Shown here in pieces: positions 11,730 to 20,088 of a stretch of 20,315 nucleotides of DNA. The notes under the pieces were generated by a model. The model had not been told where the DNA came from. It saw nothing but the letters and a program-made list of their open reading frames with translations, and searched no databases. Each line of letters begins with the position of its first letter. Within the stretch, counting starts at the first letter, position 1. Source of the DNA: a virus; IMG/VR virus record IMGVR_UViG_3300045581_000804, positions 1 through 20,315 of that record; one strand, 5' to 3'. Made by a program: the position numbers and the translations under genes.

Positions 11730-14312
11730 ATGAGACTGTTTAGCGAAAAGGTAACACCTACCTTTACTAGCTCTGACCTGAACATCTTAACAGTTGAAGA
11801 TTTTCAAGAAATCTTTTTCGATGTTTTTGAGTTTGAGATAAACGGTAAGAAGTTTATAGCAGAAAAGATTTCCGAATACAAAGGTTATCCTGTTGTAGAT
11901 GTGCCGCTAGTATTGGAAGGTAGAGAATTAACTGCTCCGTTTGTTTTGCAACGCGGTAGTTTTGAAGTATTGTTTAATAAAAACAATTCTACTTTTGTTA
12001 GAGAGAATCTTGAGGTAGTAGAGGAGGAATATGGTAATTATTCTCATCCAGAAGAAGAGGTGGAGAGTATAATTTTTGAGAAGAAAGAAGATATACTCAA
12101 GGAGATTAATTCAGCTAGACTTTCTGCTAAAAAATATGTAGAGAAGGTAAAGCAAGAAAAGCTCGAAGAAGCGTATACTGCTATACAAGAAAAGAAAGAA
12201 GCTCTTAAAGCAGAAATAGAAGATTGCAAGAATCAGCTCTTAGAAGAATTTTTAGAATTAGTAGGTAAGGTTAAGAGTGATATTTCATCAGAAGGTACTG
12301 CACACAGAGATAGAGTTGATATCTTTATAGAGAAGAGGTTAGATGTTATTACTAAGCAGTTAGTAGATAATATTAACTCTAAGCAAGAAAAAGCTGAATC
12401 TAAATTTAGTGAACAGATTAACGAGCTAGCAGCTAATGTTTTATCTGGTGTTCTATTAAAGGAAATCTCTAATAAAACTAGAGATATTGAGAAAGGTGTT
12501 ACTGCTAAGTTTGAATCGATTTCTAATTCGCTTAGAGGTCTTATATCACAAGAAGTAAAACAGGTTGAGGGGTTAGTTAAGGAAGAGCTTGAAGAAAATA
12601 AAAATTTAGTTTACGATCTTCAAAAAGCTAATATAGAGCTTAATGATAGAATTAATAAAGATACCAATAAGTCTCTTAGTAGAATTGGTAATGTTAAAAC
12701 ACAGCTAGAACAAAGCTTACAAGAAGTAAAAGAAAATGTAAAAGAGTTAGTTCTTGATACTGAGAATAAAATTATTGAAGATGTTTCAGCTAAGATAAAA
12801 GAAGGTGATGAAACAATTCTAGAATCCTGTATACAGAAAATAGAAGATACAGAAAATAATATATCTAAATTCTATAATGATAGGATATCTATCATACAAG
12901 AAGAACTTCAAAATACTACTGAACAAAATAGACGTAATATTATTGATTTGATAAACGAGTCTAAAGAATCTATTTTAGCTGAAGTATCAAATATTAAGGT
13001 AGATGTACCTAATATTATTATAGAGAAATCCAATGGTAAACAAGAAGTAGATTTAAAAGGAATTAAATCTGAGTTAGAAAAAATAATAGGTACGAGATTC
13101 TCTAACGAATTACAAGCTCTTAAAAGATTGATAGAGATGTCGTCCGGTGGCGGTTCGGTTGCTAAGCAGTTTGCTGCAGGTGGTACGATGGATGGTAGTC
13201 TGACTCTAGTAGGAGATTTAATATTTAACCCTGGATCTATAGAGAACGTAAATACTATTCAATTTAATACTGCTCTTGAAACTAATCCCAATACAGGGGA
13301 AATAGGATGGAATTCTAGTGATGGTACTCTTGACGTCGGTCTTCAAAATAATGTAACCATTCCTATAGGGGAAAAACAAGTAGTGTATGTTAAAGCAGCA
13401 GAAAACATAAAGGTAGGTCAATGTGTATATGCTTCTTCTGCTAGTGGAGGTGGTTCAGGAAACATAATCGTATCTCTTTTTAGTGCTAATGCATCTTTTG
13501 TAGATGAATATAGATTTCTAGGTATTGCTACACAAGATTTTACTGCTAATGATTTTGGTTATGTTGCAACTTTCGGTAAAATAAAGAATGTCGATCCACA
13601 GTATACAAGAGGTACTGATGATCCTCAATACGGGCTTCCTCGTAATCAAGGATGGAGTGTTGGTACGATTCTTTTTATAAGTGCGAATCAAGCAGGTAGA
13701 TTTACATCCGTATCCCCGACCTCACCAAATAGGAGAATGGCAGTAGCTATAGTTATAGCTGAAAATGGTAATACAAGAACTCTATTTGTAAGATCTGAAC
13801 ATGGATACGATCTAAACGATTTACATGACGTCAAGATATCCAATCCTCTAAATAACCAATTATTATCGTTCAATCAGATACTTTCGACATGGGAAAATAC
13901 CTCTAATTTAAATGTTACTTCTCTATCAGCGTCTACTATATATACAAATAATCTAGAAGCTTTATCAGCTAATATTACTGTAATAGATATTAAGCAGTAT
14001 GAATTAAGCGGCTTTAATGTACAAGGTAATTCTACAATTCAAGGAAATGTAAGTGCTTCAGGTAATATAGCCGCTAGTAACATGACCATAAATAATCTTC
14101 AGGTTGCTACAAATGAAATTGGACCATCTTTAACATATACTTCCGGAAACCTAACTCGAGTTGATTATGATAGTGGAAATTATAAAATATTTAGCTATAC
14201 TGACGATATATTAACACAAATTGATTATGTTGTTGGAAGCACAACTATTAGAAAAACATTGAACTACAACCTGGATGGAACACTCGCATCTGTCGATCAA
14301 ACTACTATATAA
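11730..14312 (+). CDS. Long tail fibre protein with extended coiled coil
   Basis: An 860-residue fibre-type protein. Residues 1-100 form a small globular head (probable attachment domain: FEFEINGKKFIAEKISEYKG, then VPLVLEGREL). Residues 110-470 are a very long, charged coiled coil with few prolines (EKKEALKAEIEDCKNQLLEE and similar). A Gly-rich hinge, SSGGGSVAKQFAAGGTMDG (about 471-489), follows. Next comes a beta-rich shaft, GEIGWNSSDGTLDVGLQNN and GEKQVVYVKAAENIKVGQCV, then a GYVATFGKIKNVD domain common in marine and freshwater phage fibres. After residue 730, repeated NLNVTSLSASTIYTNNLEAL-type turns suggest a beta-helix, and the end (LTYTSGNLTRVDYDSGN) has YD-repeat-like strands. It would trimerise and link the virion to a receptor. 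The GC-rich fibre gene 40 nt downstream may provide the distal part. Confidence 0.82.
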   Translation: MRLFSEKVTPTFTSSDLNILTVEDFQEIFFDVFEFEINGKKFIAEKISEYKGYPVVDVPLVLEGRELTAPFVLQRGSFEVLFNKNNSTFVRENLEVVEEEYGNYSHPEEEVESIIFEKKEDILKEINSARLSAKKYVEKVKQEKLEEAYTAIQEKKEALKAEIEDCKNQLLEEFLELVGKVKSDISSEGTAHRDRVDIFIEKRLDVITKQLVDNINSKQEKAESKFSEQINELAANVLSGVLLKEISNKTRDIEKGVTAKFESISNSLRGLISQEVKQVEGLVKEELEENKNLVYDLQKANIELNDRINKDTNKSLSRIGNVKTQLEQSLQEVKENVKELVLDTENKIIEDVSAKIKEGDETILESCIQKIEDTENNISKFYNDRISIIQEELQNTTEQNRRNIIDLINESKESILAEVSNIKVDVPNIIIEKSNGKQEVDLKGIKSELEKIIGTRFSNELQALKRLIEMSSGGGSVAKQFAAGGTMDGSLTLVGDLIFNPGSIENVNTIQFNTALETNPNTGEIGWNSSDGTLDVGLQNNVTIPIGEKQVVYVKAAENIKVGQCVYASSASGGGSGNIIVSLFSANASFVDEYRFLGIATQDFTANDFGYVATFGKIKNVDPQYTRGTDDPQYGLPRNQGWSVGTILFISANQAGRFTSVSPTSPNRRMAVAIVIAENGNTRTLFVRSEHGYDLNDLHDVKISNPLNNQLLSFNQILSTWENTSNLNVTSLSASTIYTNNLEALSANITVIDIKQYELSGFNVQGNSTIQGNVSASGNIAASNMTINNLQVATNEIGPSLTYTSGNLTRVDYDSGNYKIFSYTDDILTQIDYVVGSTTIRKTLNYNLDGTLASVDQTTI

Positions 14313-14333
14313 TATGAAAAATCAAACTACAAC

Positions 14334-14339
14334 AGGAGG
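14334..14339 (+). promoter_or_regulatory. Consensus Shine-Dalgarno ahead of the GC-rich fibre gene
   Basis: AGGAGG, 13 nt before ATG 14353, longer than the usual 5-9 nt. It lies inside a possible 11-codon ORF (14314-14349) that ends 3 nt before the fibre ATG. A TATAAT at 14308-14313 has no good -35. This is the only full AGGAGG I see in front of a gene in the window. Confidence 0.55.
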
Positions 14340-14352
14340 GATAAATTAAGAC

Positions 14353-17184
14353 ATGGCATTTATTCTTGACATAACCAAACGAGCCGCGACTGAAGGCGTG
14401 TCCGCCGTCAGCATCACATTTGAAGAGTGGTTTACCGCTAATGACAGCTTGCAGGCTGGCGACTACATAATGGTGTGCGCTGTAAATGCAAGCGGTTTGA
14501 ACGCGCTGACGCTGACAAGCGCCACTGGAACATGGACGCGCTTGAATAATGTCGACACTCCGCGAGCCTCGAACTTCCGTGCGCAAATTTGGTGGCACAA
14601 ATATAATGGAACGACTCTTCCCACCGCTCCCACAGCCAGCGGTGTGTCGGCAGGCTGGGCAGCATTTGCTTGGGTCGTGCGAGATGCGCCCGATGTGGTT
14701 GATGAATCGTGGATCGATGCAACAGCGCGGGTAGATGCTGGTGCCGTTGCTACTGCCCGTGTATTTTCTCTCCCAAGCGTCACAACGACAGCCGCTGATA
14801 CTCTGTTGCTCGCGGTTTTTACAGCTGGTACTGCCGCTGGTTTTGAAACGCCTGACAATTTTTGGGGAGTCGATTTTTCCATTGGTCGAGTCAGCGACAA
14901 CAGCACGATCTCAAATCCTACGGTTCGCGCCACCGTTGCAAGCCGCGCACAATACGCCGCCGGCGCAACGCCCGCTTATGACTATGTTTCTGGCACGGCG
15001 ATCCGCGCGCAGTATTGGACTATTGCTATTAAAAACAAAGTTGGCGGGACAAAGCCCGTGGGGATCATTAACCCACCTACTCGCATCACGGATTTTTACA
15101 ACAACGACACGTTCTCAGTCGCGAGTCTGTCAAGCCTATCGACTCTGCACGCCACGATTGACGGCCAGCCGACATTCGCTCCAGCGTCGATTGGAGCTGT
15201 CATAAGTAACAACGGTGTGGTCACAAATAATCCACCTATTTTGGACTGGTTTAGAACGATCTCCATCACGCCGCCGACTGCGGCGACGGGCGTTTCTGGC
15301 GTGTATTGGACACTGCCGAGCGCCACCGATTACACGGCGGGGTTGTGGTGTCTATTTTTTCAGCGTGCGGTGGTAGGATCGGACGGCTTAGACGGTGTCT
15401 ATCACTACTTCGCAGACGCGGCCGGGAACTGGTCTGTTTATCGTCCGCTTAACCGCTTCGAAGGATCTTCCTACAACACGCTCGTGCGACATCTTCCTGA
15501 CGAAACGCGAGTGGACGGCAGCGTAACACCTCCCAACCTCAGTGCCATCACACGGCGCGGAATCGCGTATCGGCAAATTTCATCCAGCGCTGGTGCGCGA
15601 GCATTTAACCTGCGGGCAGAGTGTGTCCAGCCATTTACTGCTCCACTTACTTTGGTCGGTGGAGGATCGGCCAACCCAATCACGGCGAGGATGGTGGCGC
15701 GAATGCTGACCTCTGGCGCAGCATGGAGGCTTGCTTTCGTGCAGGGGCAGGCGCAGCAGGTCATCGCCATGCCCTATCAACTGGGTAACGGTACTATTGA
15801 GACCTATGTATACAACGAAGCGCAGGCGCTCGAATATCCGCGAGTTGGAGGTGTGCTGGGCTACACGGTGCTATCCAACAGGCAGGAAATCCGCATCAAG
15901 GCAAGTGCGGACGACACAATCAGCCTGGCAGCAGGCATCAAAGGCACATCGCAGCAGCAAGACTTTGTGATCGACCCTGCCAGCAGCACCAGTGCGAGCT
16001 ATGGATTTGAGGGAACGTTCCTCGGCTGGAAAGTCACCGGGAAAACTGGCGTGCCGCTGGAAGGCGCGACATGGATCGGATGTTCCAAAATCGACGGCAA
16101 GGGTGGCAGCTACGATAACTGCACGTTCCGATCTGGCACATCCACCGACGCGGCTTTGCGACTGGAAAACGGCGGCAGCGCAGCAGGCGCGGCATTCGTG
16201 AAGGGCGCAGAGACCTACGCCATCGAAATACAAGGGACAGGCACGATCAACATCGCTGAAGCTACGTTCTCTGGCTACACTAAGCCTCTGAACATTCTTG
16301 CCAGCAGTGGTACCGTTACAATTGAACTCGGACCAGACGATGCACAGCCCACCTATGACACTGCAGGCGCGACGGTAGTGTTCGATCAAGCCGTCGTGCA
16401 GTCAACGGCTAGCGTCGAGTGGACGCAGACTGGCTCGTCGGTACAGGTTTATAATGTCACCAGCGACACTGAGATTTACGCCGAGGCAGCGGTATCAGGA
16501 ACTTCTTGGTCGCTGAGTTACACCCCACCTACTAGCTTTGATGTAGGTGATATAGTGCGTGTCCGTATCCGCAAGGCTGGGTATGAGCCTATCGAAGCAA
16601 CAGCTATTGTCGGCAGCACGGGCTGGTCAGTGTTCGGTGATCAGGTGGTGGATCCCCGCTATACCGCAACAACGCTAGCTAACTACACCGTAGACTACCC
16701 AAATAAGAAAATCCGCGCTACAGGATCCCGCGCTCAGTTTTTGGCACAGGAAATCGTGGACATCGTACGACAAGCCGAAACCACGCTTGATGGAATTCGG
16801 TTACCCGAGTTTGCAGCTGTATCTGGCTTGGTTACCTTGTCATCAGGTGTAAGCACCGCTCTTACAGTAAAACTAGAAGGCTGGCAGCTCTCTTGGGCAT
16901 CAGGTAGTGTTCCACAAGCTACAGTCAGCGGCGGTAACGTCGTTGGCGGTATTATGGATGATCCTGTTGAGGATATTGTAGGTGGTCCGCAGGTTACGGT
17001 AAACTTATCAGCGGCAGCAACGCAGGTAAGTGTAGGGTCTGGTGTATTACCAAGTGATATTACAGCCATTGCAGAGGCGGTTTGGAATGCCGCGCTTACA
17101 GATCATCAAATAACAGGAACAACTGGCAAAGCACTTGATAAAGCAGAAAAAAATGCCGCATTAGCTGCAGCGCTCAGTGTATAA
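14353..17184 (+). CDS. Large GC-rich tail fibre/receptor-binding-type protein, horizontally acquired
   Basis: A 943-residue structural protein. One line near its middle (15241-15300) is about 62% G+C by hand count, against about 32% in the neighbouring native fibre gene (12661-12720), and the antisense frames stay open as GC-rich DNA often does. Residues 1-230 are a beta-sandwich-like unit rich in Ala/Thr/Val with Trp (AGWAAFAWVVRDAPDVV). Residues 230-520 form a probable second globular part (GLWCLFFQRAVVG, NRFEGSSYNTLVRHLPDE). Residues 560-690 show beta-helix turns (GATWIGCSKIDGKGGSYDN, ALRLENGG, IEIQGTGTINIAEATFSGY). The C-terminal 150 residues (VEDIVGGPQVTVNLSAAATQ, ITAIAEAVWNAALTDH) are of a type found in tail proteins of proteobacterial phages. 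G+C falls to about 48% near 17041. Host-recognition role is inferred from position and fold. Confidence 0.8.
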   Translation: MAFILDITKRAATEGVSAVSITFEEWFTANDSLQAGDYIMVCAVNASGLNALTLTSATGTWTRLNNVDTPRASNFRAQIWWHKYNGTTLPTAPTASGVSAGWAAFAWVVRDAPDVVDESWIDATARVDAGAVATARVFSLPSVTTTAADTLLLAVFTAGTAAGFETPDNFWGVDFSIGRVSDNSTISNPTVRATVASRAQYAAGATPAYDYVSGTAIRAQYWTIAIKNKVGGTKPVGIINPPTRITDFYNNDTFSVASLSSLSTLHATIDGQPTFAPASIGAVISNNGVVTNNPPILDWFRTISITPPTAATGVSGVYWTLPSATDYTAGLWCLFFQRAVVGSDGLDGVYHYFADAAGNWSVYRPLNRFEGSSYNTLVRHLPDETRVDGSVTPPNLSAITRRGIAYRQISSSAGARAFNLRAECVQPFTAPLTLVGGGSANPITARMVARMLTSGAAWRLAFVQGQAQQVIAMPYQLGNGTIETYVYNEAQALEYPRVGGVLGYTVLSNRQEIRIKASADDTISLAAGIKGTSQQQDFVIDPASSTSASYGFEGTFLGWKVTGKTGVPLEGATWIGCSKIDGKGGSYDNCTFRSGTSTDAALRLENGGSAAGAAFVKGAETYAIEIQGTGTINIAEATFSGYTKPLNILASSGTVTIELGPDDAQPTYDTAGATVVFDQAVVQSTASVEWTQTGSSVQVYNVTSDTEIYAEAAVSGTSWSLSYTPPTSFDVGDIVRVRIRKAGYEPIEATAIVGSTGWSVFGDQVVDPRYTATTLANYTVDYPNKKIRATGSRAQFLAQEIVDIVRQAETTLDGIRLPEFAAVSGLVTLSSGVSTALTVKLEGWQLSWASGSVPQATVSGGNVVGGIMDDPVEDIVGGPQVTVNLSAAATQVSVGSGVLPSDITAIAEAVWNAALTDHQITGTTGKALDKAEKNAALAAALSV

Positions 17185-17202
17185 AACTAAGATATAATCT
17201 GT

Positions 17203-17216
17203 TTTATCATGATAAA
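17203..17216. repeat. 14-bp perfect palindrome, with an orphan late-type box
   Basis: TTTATCATGATAAA is its own reverse complement. A GATAAATA (17211-17218, plus strand) starts within it, but no start codon follows at the usual 5-6 nt, so if active this box would give an antisense RNA against 17301-17702. Confidence 0.4.
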
Positions 17217-17217
17217 T

Positions 17218-17257
17218 AAAAAAAAAGCTGCAGTTATTAATATTAATAGCTGCAGCT
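17218..17257 (-). terminator. Intrinsic terminator of the 17702-17301 gene
   Basis: Read on the minus strand: AGCTGCAG plus TATTA arms (17244-17257 with 17226-17239), a 4-nt loop and one A-C mismatch, followed by nine T (17226-17218). On the plus strand the same hairpin pairs fully with one G-U but lacks a T-run, so it mainly serves the minus-strand gene and may also slow fibre transcription. Confidence 0.8.
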
Positions 17258-17266
17258 AATTATTGG

Positions 17267-17304
17267 AATTATAAAATTATAAAATTATAAAATTATAAAA
17301 TTAT
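17267..17304. repeat. Tandem 8-bp repeat, about 4.75 copies
   Basis: AATTATAA is repeated four times exactly (17267-17298), then AATTAT. It runs into the stop codon of the minus-strand gene (17301-17303). On the minus strand it contains TATAAT several times at 8-bp intervals. Probably slippage-prone AT repeat. Confidence 0.85.
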
Positions 17305-17702
17305 CTATAACCTAAGTAAACTTCTCTTACAATATCTGGATAGGTTGTATTAAAGTCATTACTTGTGAGAGTTTGTTTTGTGGTAGTAGCACCAGTCACT
17401 ACAGTAAAGAGAGATGAAGAATCATCTGTGCATACAACAGCCATTGTTCTACCTTGATAAGCAGTATCTACTCTTAGAGTAGTGCCAGAGAAAGCTGATA
17501 AAGTTGCAAAGACACCGTTACCGCTAGCAGGTGATGTAAGGGTGTTAAAAACAATTCCTTTTACTTGTTTACCATTTACGGTTCCTACTGTTAAGAGTTC
17601 TACTGTCTTATATGTTCCTGCACTCGATAGAGAGTAGTTTAAGTTTAGCGGAGCGAGACCGAACGCTGATAGTACTTGATTGTTAAAGCTTGTTACTGGC
17701 AT
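17301..17702 (-). CDS. Small virion-type protein of unknown function
   Basis: A 133-residue beta-rich protein starting MPVTSFNNQVLSAFGLAPLN. It has alternating strands and Thr/Ser/Gly turns (TYKTVELLTVGTVNGKQVKG, GTTLRVDTAYQGRTMAVVC, SLFTVVTGATTTKQTLTS) and an aromatic end, REVYLGYR. The style resembles small decoration or fibre-associated proteins like that at 11366, though I see no clear sequence match between them. A late box 5 nt from the ATG supports late expression. It is transcribed toward the GC-rich fibre gene, with a terminator between. The stop overlaps an AT tandem repeat, so the C-terminus could vary by slippage between strains. No family recognised. Confidence 0.78.
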   Translation of the reverse strand: MPVTSFNNQVLSAFGLAPLNLNYSLSSAGTYKTVELLTVGTVNGKQVKGIVFNTLTSPASGNGVFATLSAFSGTTLRVDTAYQGRTMAVVCTDDSSSLFTVVTGATTTKQTLTSNDFNTTYPDIVREVYLGYR

Positions 17703-17707
17703 ATTAT

Positions 17708-17715
17708 TATTTATT
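17708..17715 (-). promoter_or_regulatory. Late-type box for the 17702(-) gene
   Basis: The minus strand reads AATAAATA, ending 5 nt before the ATG at 17702. Confidence 0.65.
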
Positions 17716-17765
17716 CATTTGCACCTAATTTTACCTAAAAAATAATAGAGTAATACCCCGGCTTG

Positions 17766-17773
17766 ACTAAATA
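17766..17773 (+). promoter_or_regulatory. Late-type box for the second GIY-YIG gene
   Basis: ACTAAATA ends 5 nt before the ATG at 17779. No Shine-Dalgarno in the gap. Confidence 0.6.
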
Positions 17774-17778
17774 TTTAC

Positions 17779-18558
17779 ATGAGGAATAAAACTTACGAGC
17801 TTTATATAACGAAAAATAACGTTACAGGGTGCGTGTATGGAGGAAAACATAGCTATATAAATAAAAGAGGTATATATTTAGGCTCAGGATTTAGACTTAA
17901 AAGAGCGTTTAAAAAATATGGAAAGGAAAATTTTTCAGTTCGTGTACTTCGTTTACAGATAACTAACGAAGAGGATATGAATATTAAAGAAATTAGACTT
18001 ATACGTTTATTGAGATATATATTTAAAGATAAATGTTATAATATACATAAAGGTGGTAGTGGAGGAGATTATTATAAATATCTTACTCCTGAGGAGAGAC
18101 TTGAAGTAAATCTACGTATTAGTAAGAGTAAAAAGTTACAGTATAGTAGAGGTGAAACTGAGGCTCAAAAAATAGGCTATAAAAAGCAATCAACCACTTT
18201 AAAAGAAAAAAATAAAAATGATTTAGAGTATCGTGAACGCATGCTAGACGTATGGCGTAATAAAGGTAGAGCTCTATCTGATAGGATAAGGACTCGCGGA
18301 TTAACAGTTAGCGAGATAGCGCGTAATAAAAATAACGCTATAAAACAGACACGACTTTACGATATATTAATATCGTATCCGTCAGGTAATAGTGAAACTA
18401 TTACTATAAATTCAAAGAAATTTAAAACAATTTATAAAACAGACGATAGTATGTTTTCTACCTTACGTAAAACTGGTATGTACATAGTAAACATACGACG
18501 ATCAACTACCAAACATCCTTTTCCTTTAGGCACTAAACTTACAATTTTATATACATAG
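17779..18558 (+). CDS. GIY-YIG homing endonuclease next to the capsid gene
   Basis: A 259-residue endonuclease with a GIY-YIG core in residues 1-100: YELYITKNNVTGCVYGGKHS (first strands; GIY and YIG are divergent), YLGSGFRLKRAFKKYGKENF (the Arg helix), the metal-binding Glu at about E71 (NIKEIRLI), and CYNIHKGGSGG closing the domain. The remaining part is basic. I see no NUMOD3 repeat; TVSEIARNKNNAIKQTRLYDI and SMFSTLRKTGMYIVNIRR may form a helix-turn-helix for DNA recognition. It differs in sequence from the endonuclease at 8428 apart from the core, so the two are probably separate arrivals. It lies convergent to the major capsid gene, a place where T4-like phages often carry such genes. A double hairpin separates them. 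Confidence 0.83.
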   Translation: MRNKTYELYITKNNVTGCVYGGKHSYINKRGIYLGSGFRLKRAFKKYGKENFSVRVLRLQITNEEDMNIKEIRLIRLLRYIFKDKCYNIHKGGSGGDYYKYLTPEERLEVNLRISKSKKLQYSRGETEAQKIGYKKQSTTLKEKNKNDLEYRERMLDVWRNKGRALSDRIRTRGLTVSEIARNKNNAIKQTRLYDILISYPSGNSETITINSKKFKTIYKTDDSMFSTLRKTGMYIVNIRRSTTKHPFPLGTKLTILYT

Positions 18559-18567
18559 TAAAAGAGG

Positions 18568-18599
18568 AGCCCTAAGAGCTCTTCGGCGCTCTTAGGGCT
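18568..18599. terminator. Strong hairpin between convergent endonuclease and capsid genes
   Basis: AGCCCTAAGAGC (18568-18579) pairs with GCTCTTAGGGCT (18588-18599), a perfect 12-bp stem. The loop TCTTCGGC contains a C(UUCG)G core. A T-rich tract follows on the plus strand after about 10 nt, and CTTTT on the minus strand, so it can serve both directions. Confidence 0.75.
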
Positions 18600-18609
18600 A
18601 GATTTGTCG

Positions 18610-18635
18610 TTTTTAATACTAATCAGTATTAAAAA
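18610..18635. terminator. Second hairpin, overlapping the capsid stop codon
   Basis: TTTTTAATACT (18610-18620) and AGTATTAAAAA (18625-18635) form an 11-bp perfect stem with a 4-nt loop, flanked by T5 on either strand. It covers the stop codon of the capsid gene (18629-18631) and is probably the first of two stacked terminators for that transcript. Confidence 0.65.
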
Positions 18636-20077
18636 TATACGTTCTGCGTAGCTGGCGAGAACGCGGTACCTAAGCCCTGAACAATAACAACGTGGTAGTA
18701 AAGATTTGCACCAAAGATATTATCAACAACGCCGTAACGTGTAAGCAAGCCTACGCGTGGAGCGAAGTCGTTAGGACCAATGGTTCTTTGTACCATGATA
18801 GGAATGTATGGGCAGTAGATGATACCTGTATCATAGAACTCCGTGCCTTTATAGCCAAGGAGAGCGTACTCGATACCAGATGTTTGGCCTGAATAATTCA
18901 GATTGCCATAAACGCCGGTATTTTGTACTTCTGTACGTGTATCACGATATACCGAGAATCTTCCACCAACAGAACCTACCTTAGCAACACCAACTGGTTG
19001 TGTTGAAACGTCGCCTTGAACAGGTACCCACTGGAATTCAGGGAGCATTTCAAGGATCGCGCAAACACGTGGTGTAGCAACGATGAAGTTAGCAGCACCG
19101 CGTCTGTTACGAACTGCGATTCTGTTTGCTTCAATGATAAGTTTTTGATAGAAGTCTCTGTTTCTCTCAACGAGCCATCTGCCGTCAGCAGATGCTGGGG
19201 ACCAGAATGAGTAACCTGCACCGAAACCTGCGTTAAGGGCGGATTGAATCATTCTAACGATCATTTCACGGTCGATCTCAGCTTGGATCTCATACGACAT
19301 TGCGTTTGTGATCTCAGCATCGATATCGATACCATTCATGTTCTTAAGGTCTTGTTCCAATTCAACGGACCAGCGAGCGCCAAGTCTACGAGTACCAGCT
19401 TCAACAGCTGTTTTCTCAAACTTAACTTCTACTTGTGGAATGTTGCCAGTGATTTCAAACGCAGACAAGATTTGAGCAACGCCCTGATCTTGTTGTGCGA
19501 AAGTCCAAGCACCAGTAGCACCAGAAAGTCTTTGTGAAGACGAACCAGTGAAACGAGTGTCAAGGAATTGGTAGCCGAGCTCTGTGTTGCCAGTATAACC
19601 AGCATTGACACCAGGAATGTTGCCAGCACCACCAGGGGTAGTAGCATCAAAACCAGAACCAAGACCAGTAGAATTGTACTGATAACGGAGAGCGAAAGCG
19701 AGACCAACTGGACCGGACATAGGCTGAACGCCTACGATCTCGTTGGAGATAAGCTCAGGAAAGGTACGACGAATCATCGGAATGAGGATCTTAGGAAGAC
19801 GTGCATCACCAGGAGCGTAGTTGTCACCGGAGTTTACAACACCATTAACTGGGCTGTATTGACCACCTGCGTTACCACCAAACGCGCTGTTTGTGCTTGA
19901 CTCTTGAACACACCATTGTTCTTGGTTCTCAAGAAGAATAGCGGTGTTTAAGCGTTGGTTTTCGTCTTTAATTTCCTTAACCGAATCGGAAGTATAGTTA
20001 AGAACTGGTGCCCACTTCTCAAGAAGTGCTTCAGCTCTTGCTCTATCTACGAATGCTTGTGTCGGACGAATTTTCAT
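18629..20077 (-). CDS. Major capsid protein, T4 gp23-like
   Basis: A 482-residue HK97-fold major capsid protein of the T4 gp23 type. Recognisable parts are the N-terminal delta region with LLEKWAPVLNY (18-28), SVKEIKDENQRLNTAILLEN (32-51), FGGNAGGQYSPVNG (67-80), and the P-domain entry RLPKILIPMIRRTFPELISN followed by EIVGVQPMSGPVGLAFALRY. A match to the T4 prohead cleavage rule (L/I-x-E) is LLE at 48-50, so N-terminal processing is possible, although the exact site is not sure. G+C is high for this genome (29 of 60 in line 19621-19680), consistent with codon choice for very high expression. Unlike its neighbours it has a leader of about 55 nt with a Shine-Dalgarno-like AAAGGA. It would form the icosahedral shell together with the scaffold encoded upstream. 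Confidence 0.95.
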   Translation of the reverse strand: MKIRPTQAFVDRARAEALLEKWAPVLNYTSDSVKEIKDENQRLNTAILLENQEQWCVQESSTNSAFGGNAGGQYSPVNGVVNSGDNYAPGDARLPKILIPMIRRTFPELISNEIVGVQPMSGPVGLAFALRYQYNSTGLGSGFDATTPGGAGNIPGVNAGYTGNTELGYQFLDTRFTGSSSQRLSGATGAWTFAQQDQGVAQILSAFEITGNIPQVEVKFEKTAVEAGTRRLGARWSVELEQDLKNMNGIDIDAEITNAMSYEIQAEIDREMIVRMIQSALNAGFGAGYSFWSPASADGRWLVERNRDFYQKLIIEANRIAVRNRRGAANFIVATPRVCAILEMLPEFQWVPVQGDVSTQPVGVAKVGSVGGRFSVYRDTRTEVQNTGVYGNLNYSGQTSGIEYALLGYKGTEFYDTGIIYCPYIPIMVQRTIGPNDFAPRVGLLTRYGVVDNIFGANLYYHVVIVQGLGTAFSPATQNVYF

Positions 20078-20088
20078 ATTGCTTTTTT

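Noticed and set aside
14438-17069. Many long ORFs on both strands inside the GC-rich fibre gene, up to 172 residues
   Set aside because: Stop codons are rare in GC-rich DNA; these frames have no promoter, no recognisable domain, and unlikely Cys/Arg-rich compositions.
17267-17304. Possible CRISPR-like or iteron array
   Set aside because: The 8-bp unit has no spacers and is very AT-rich; there are no cas or replication genes nearby.
18692-19900. Several ORFs opposite and out of frame with the capsid gene
   Set aside because: They are shadows of a strongly coding, codon-biased gene, without motifs or start signals.
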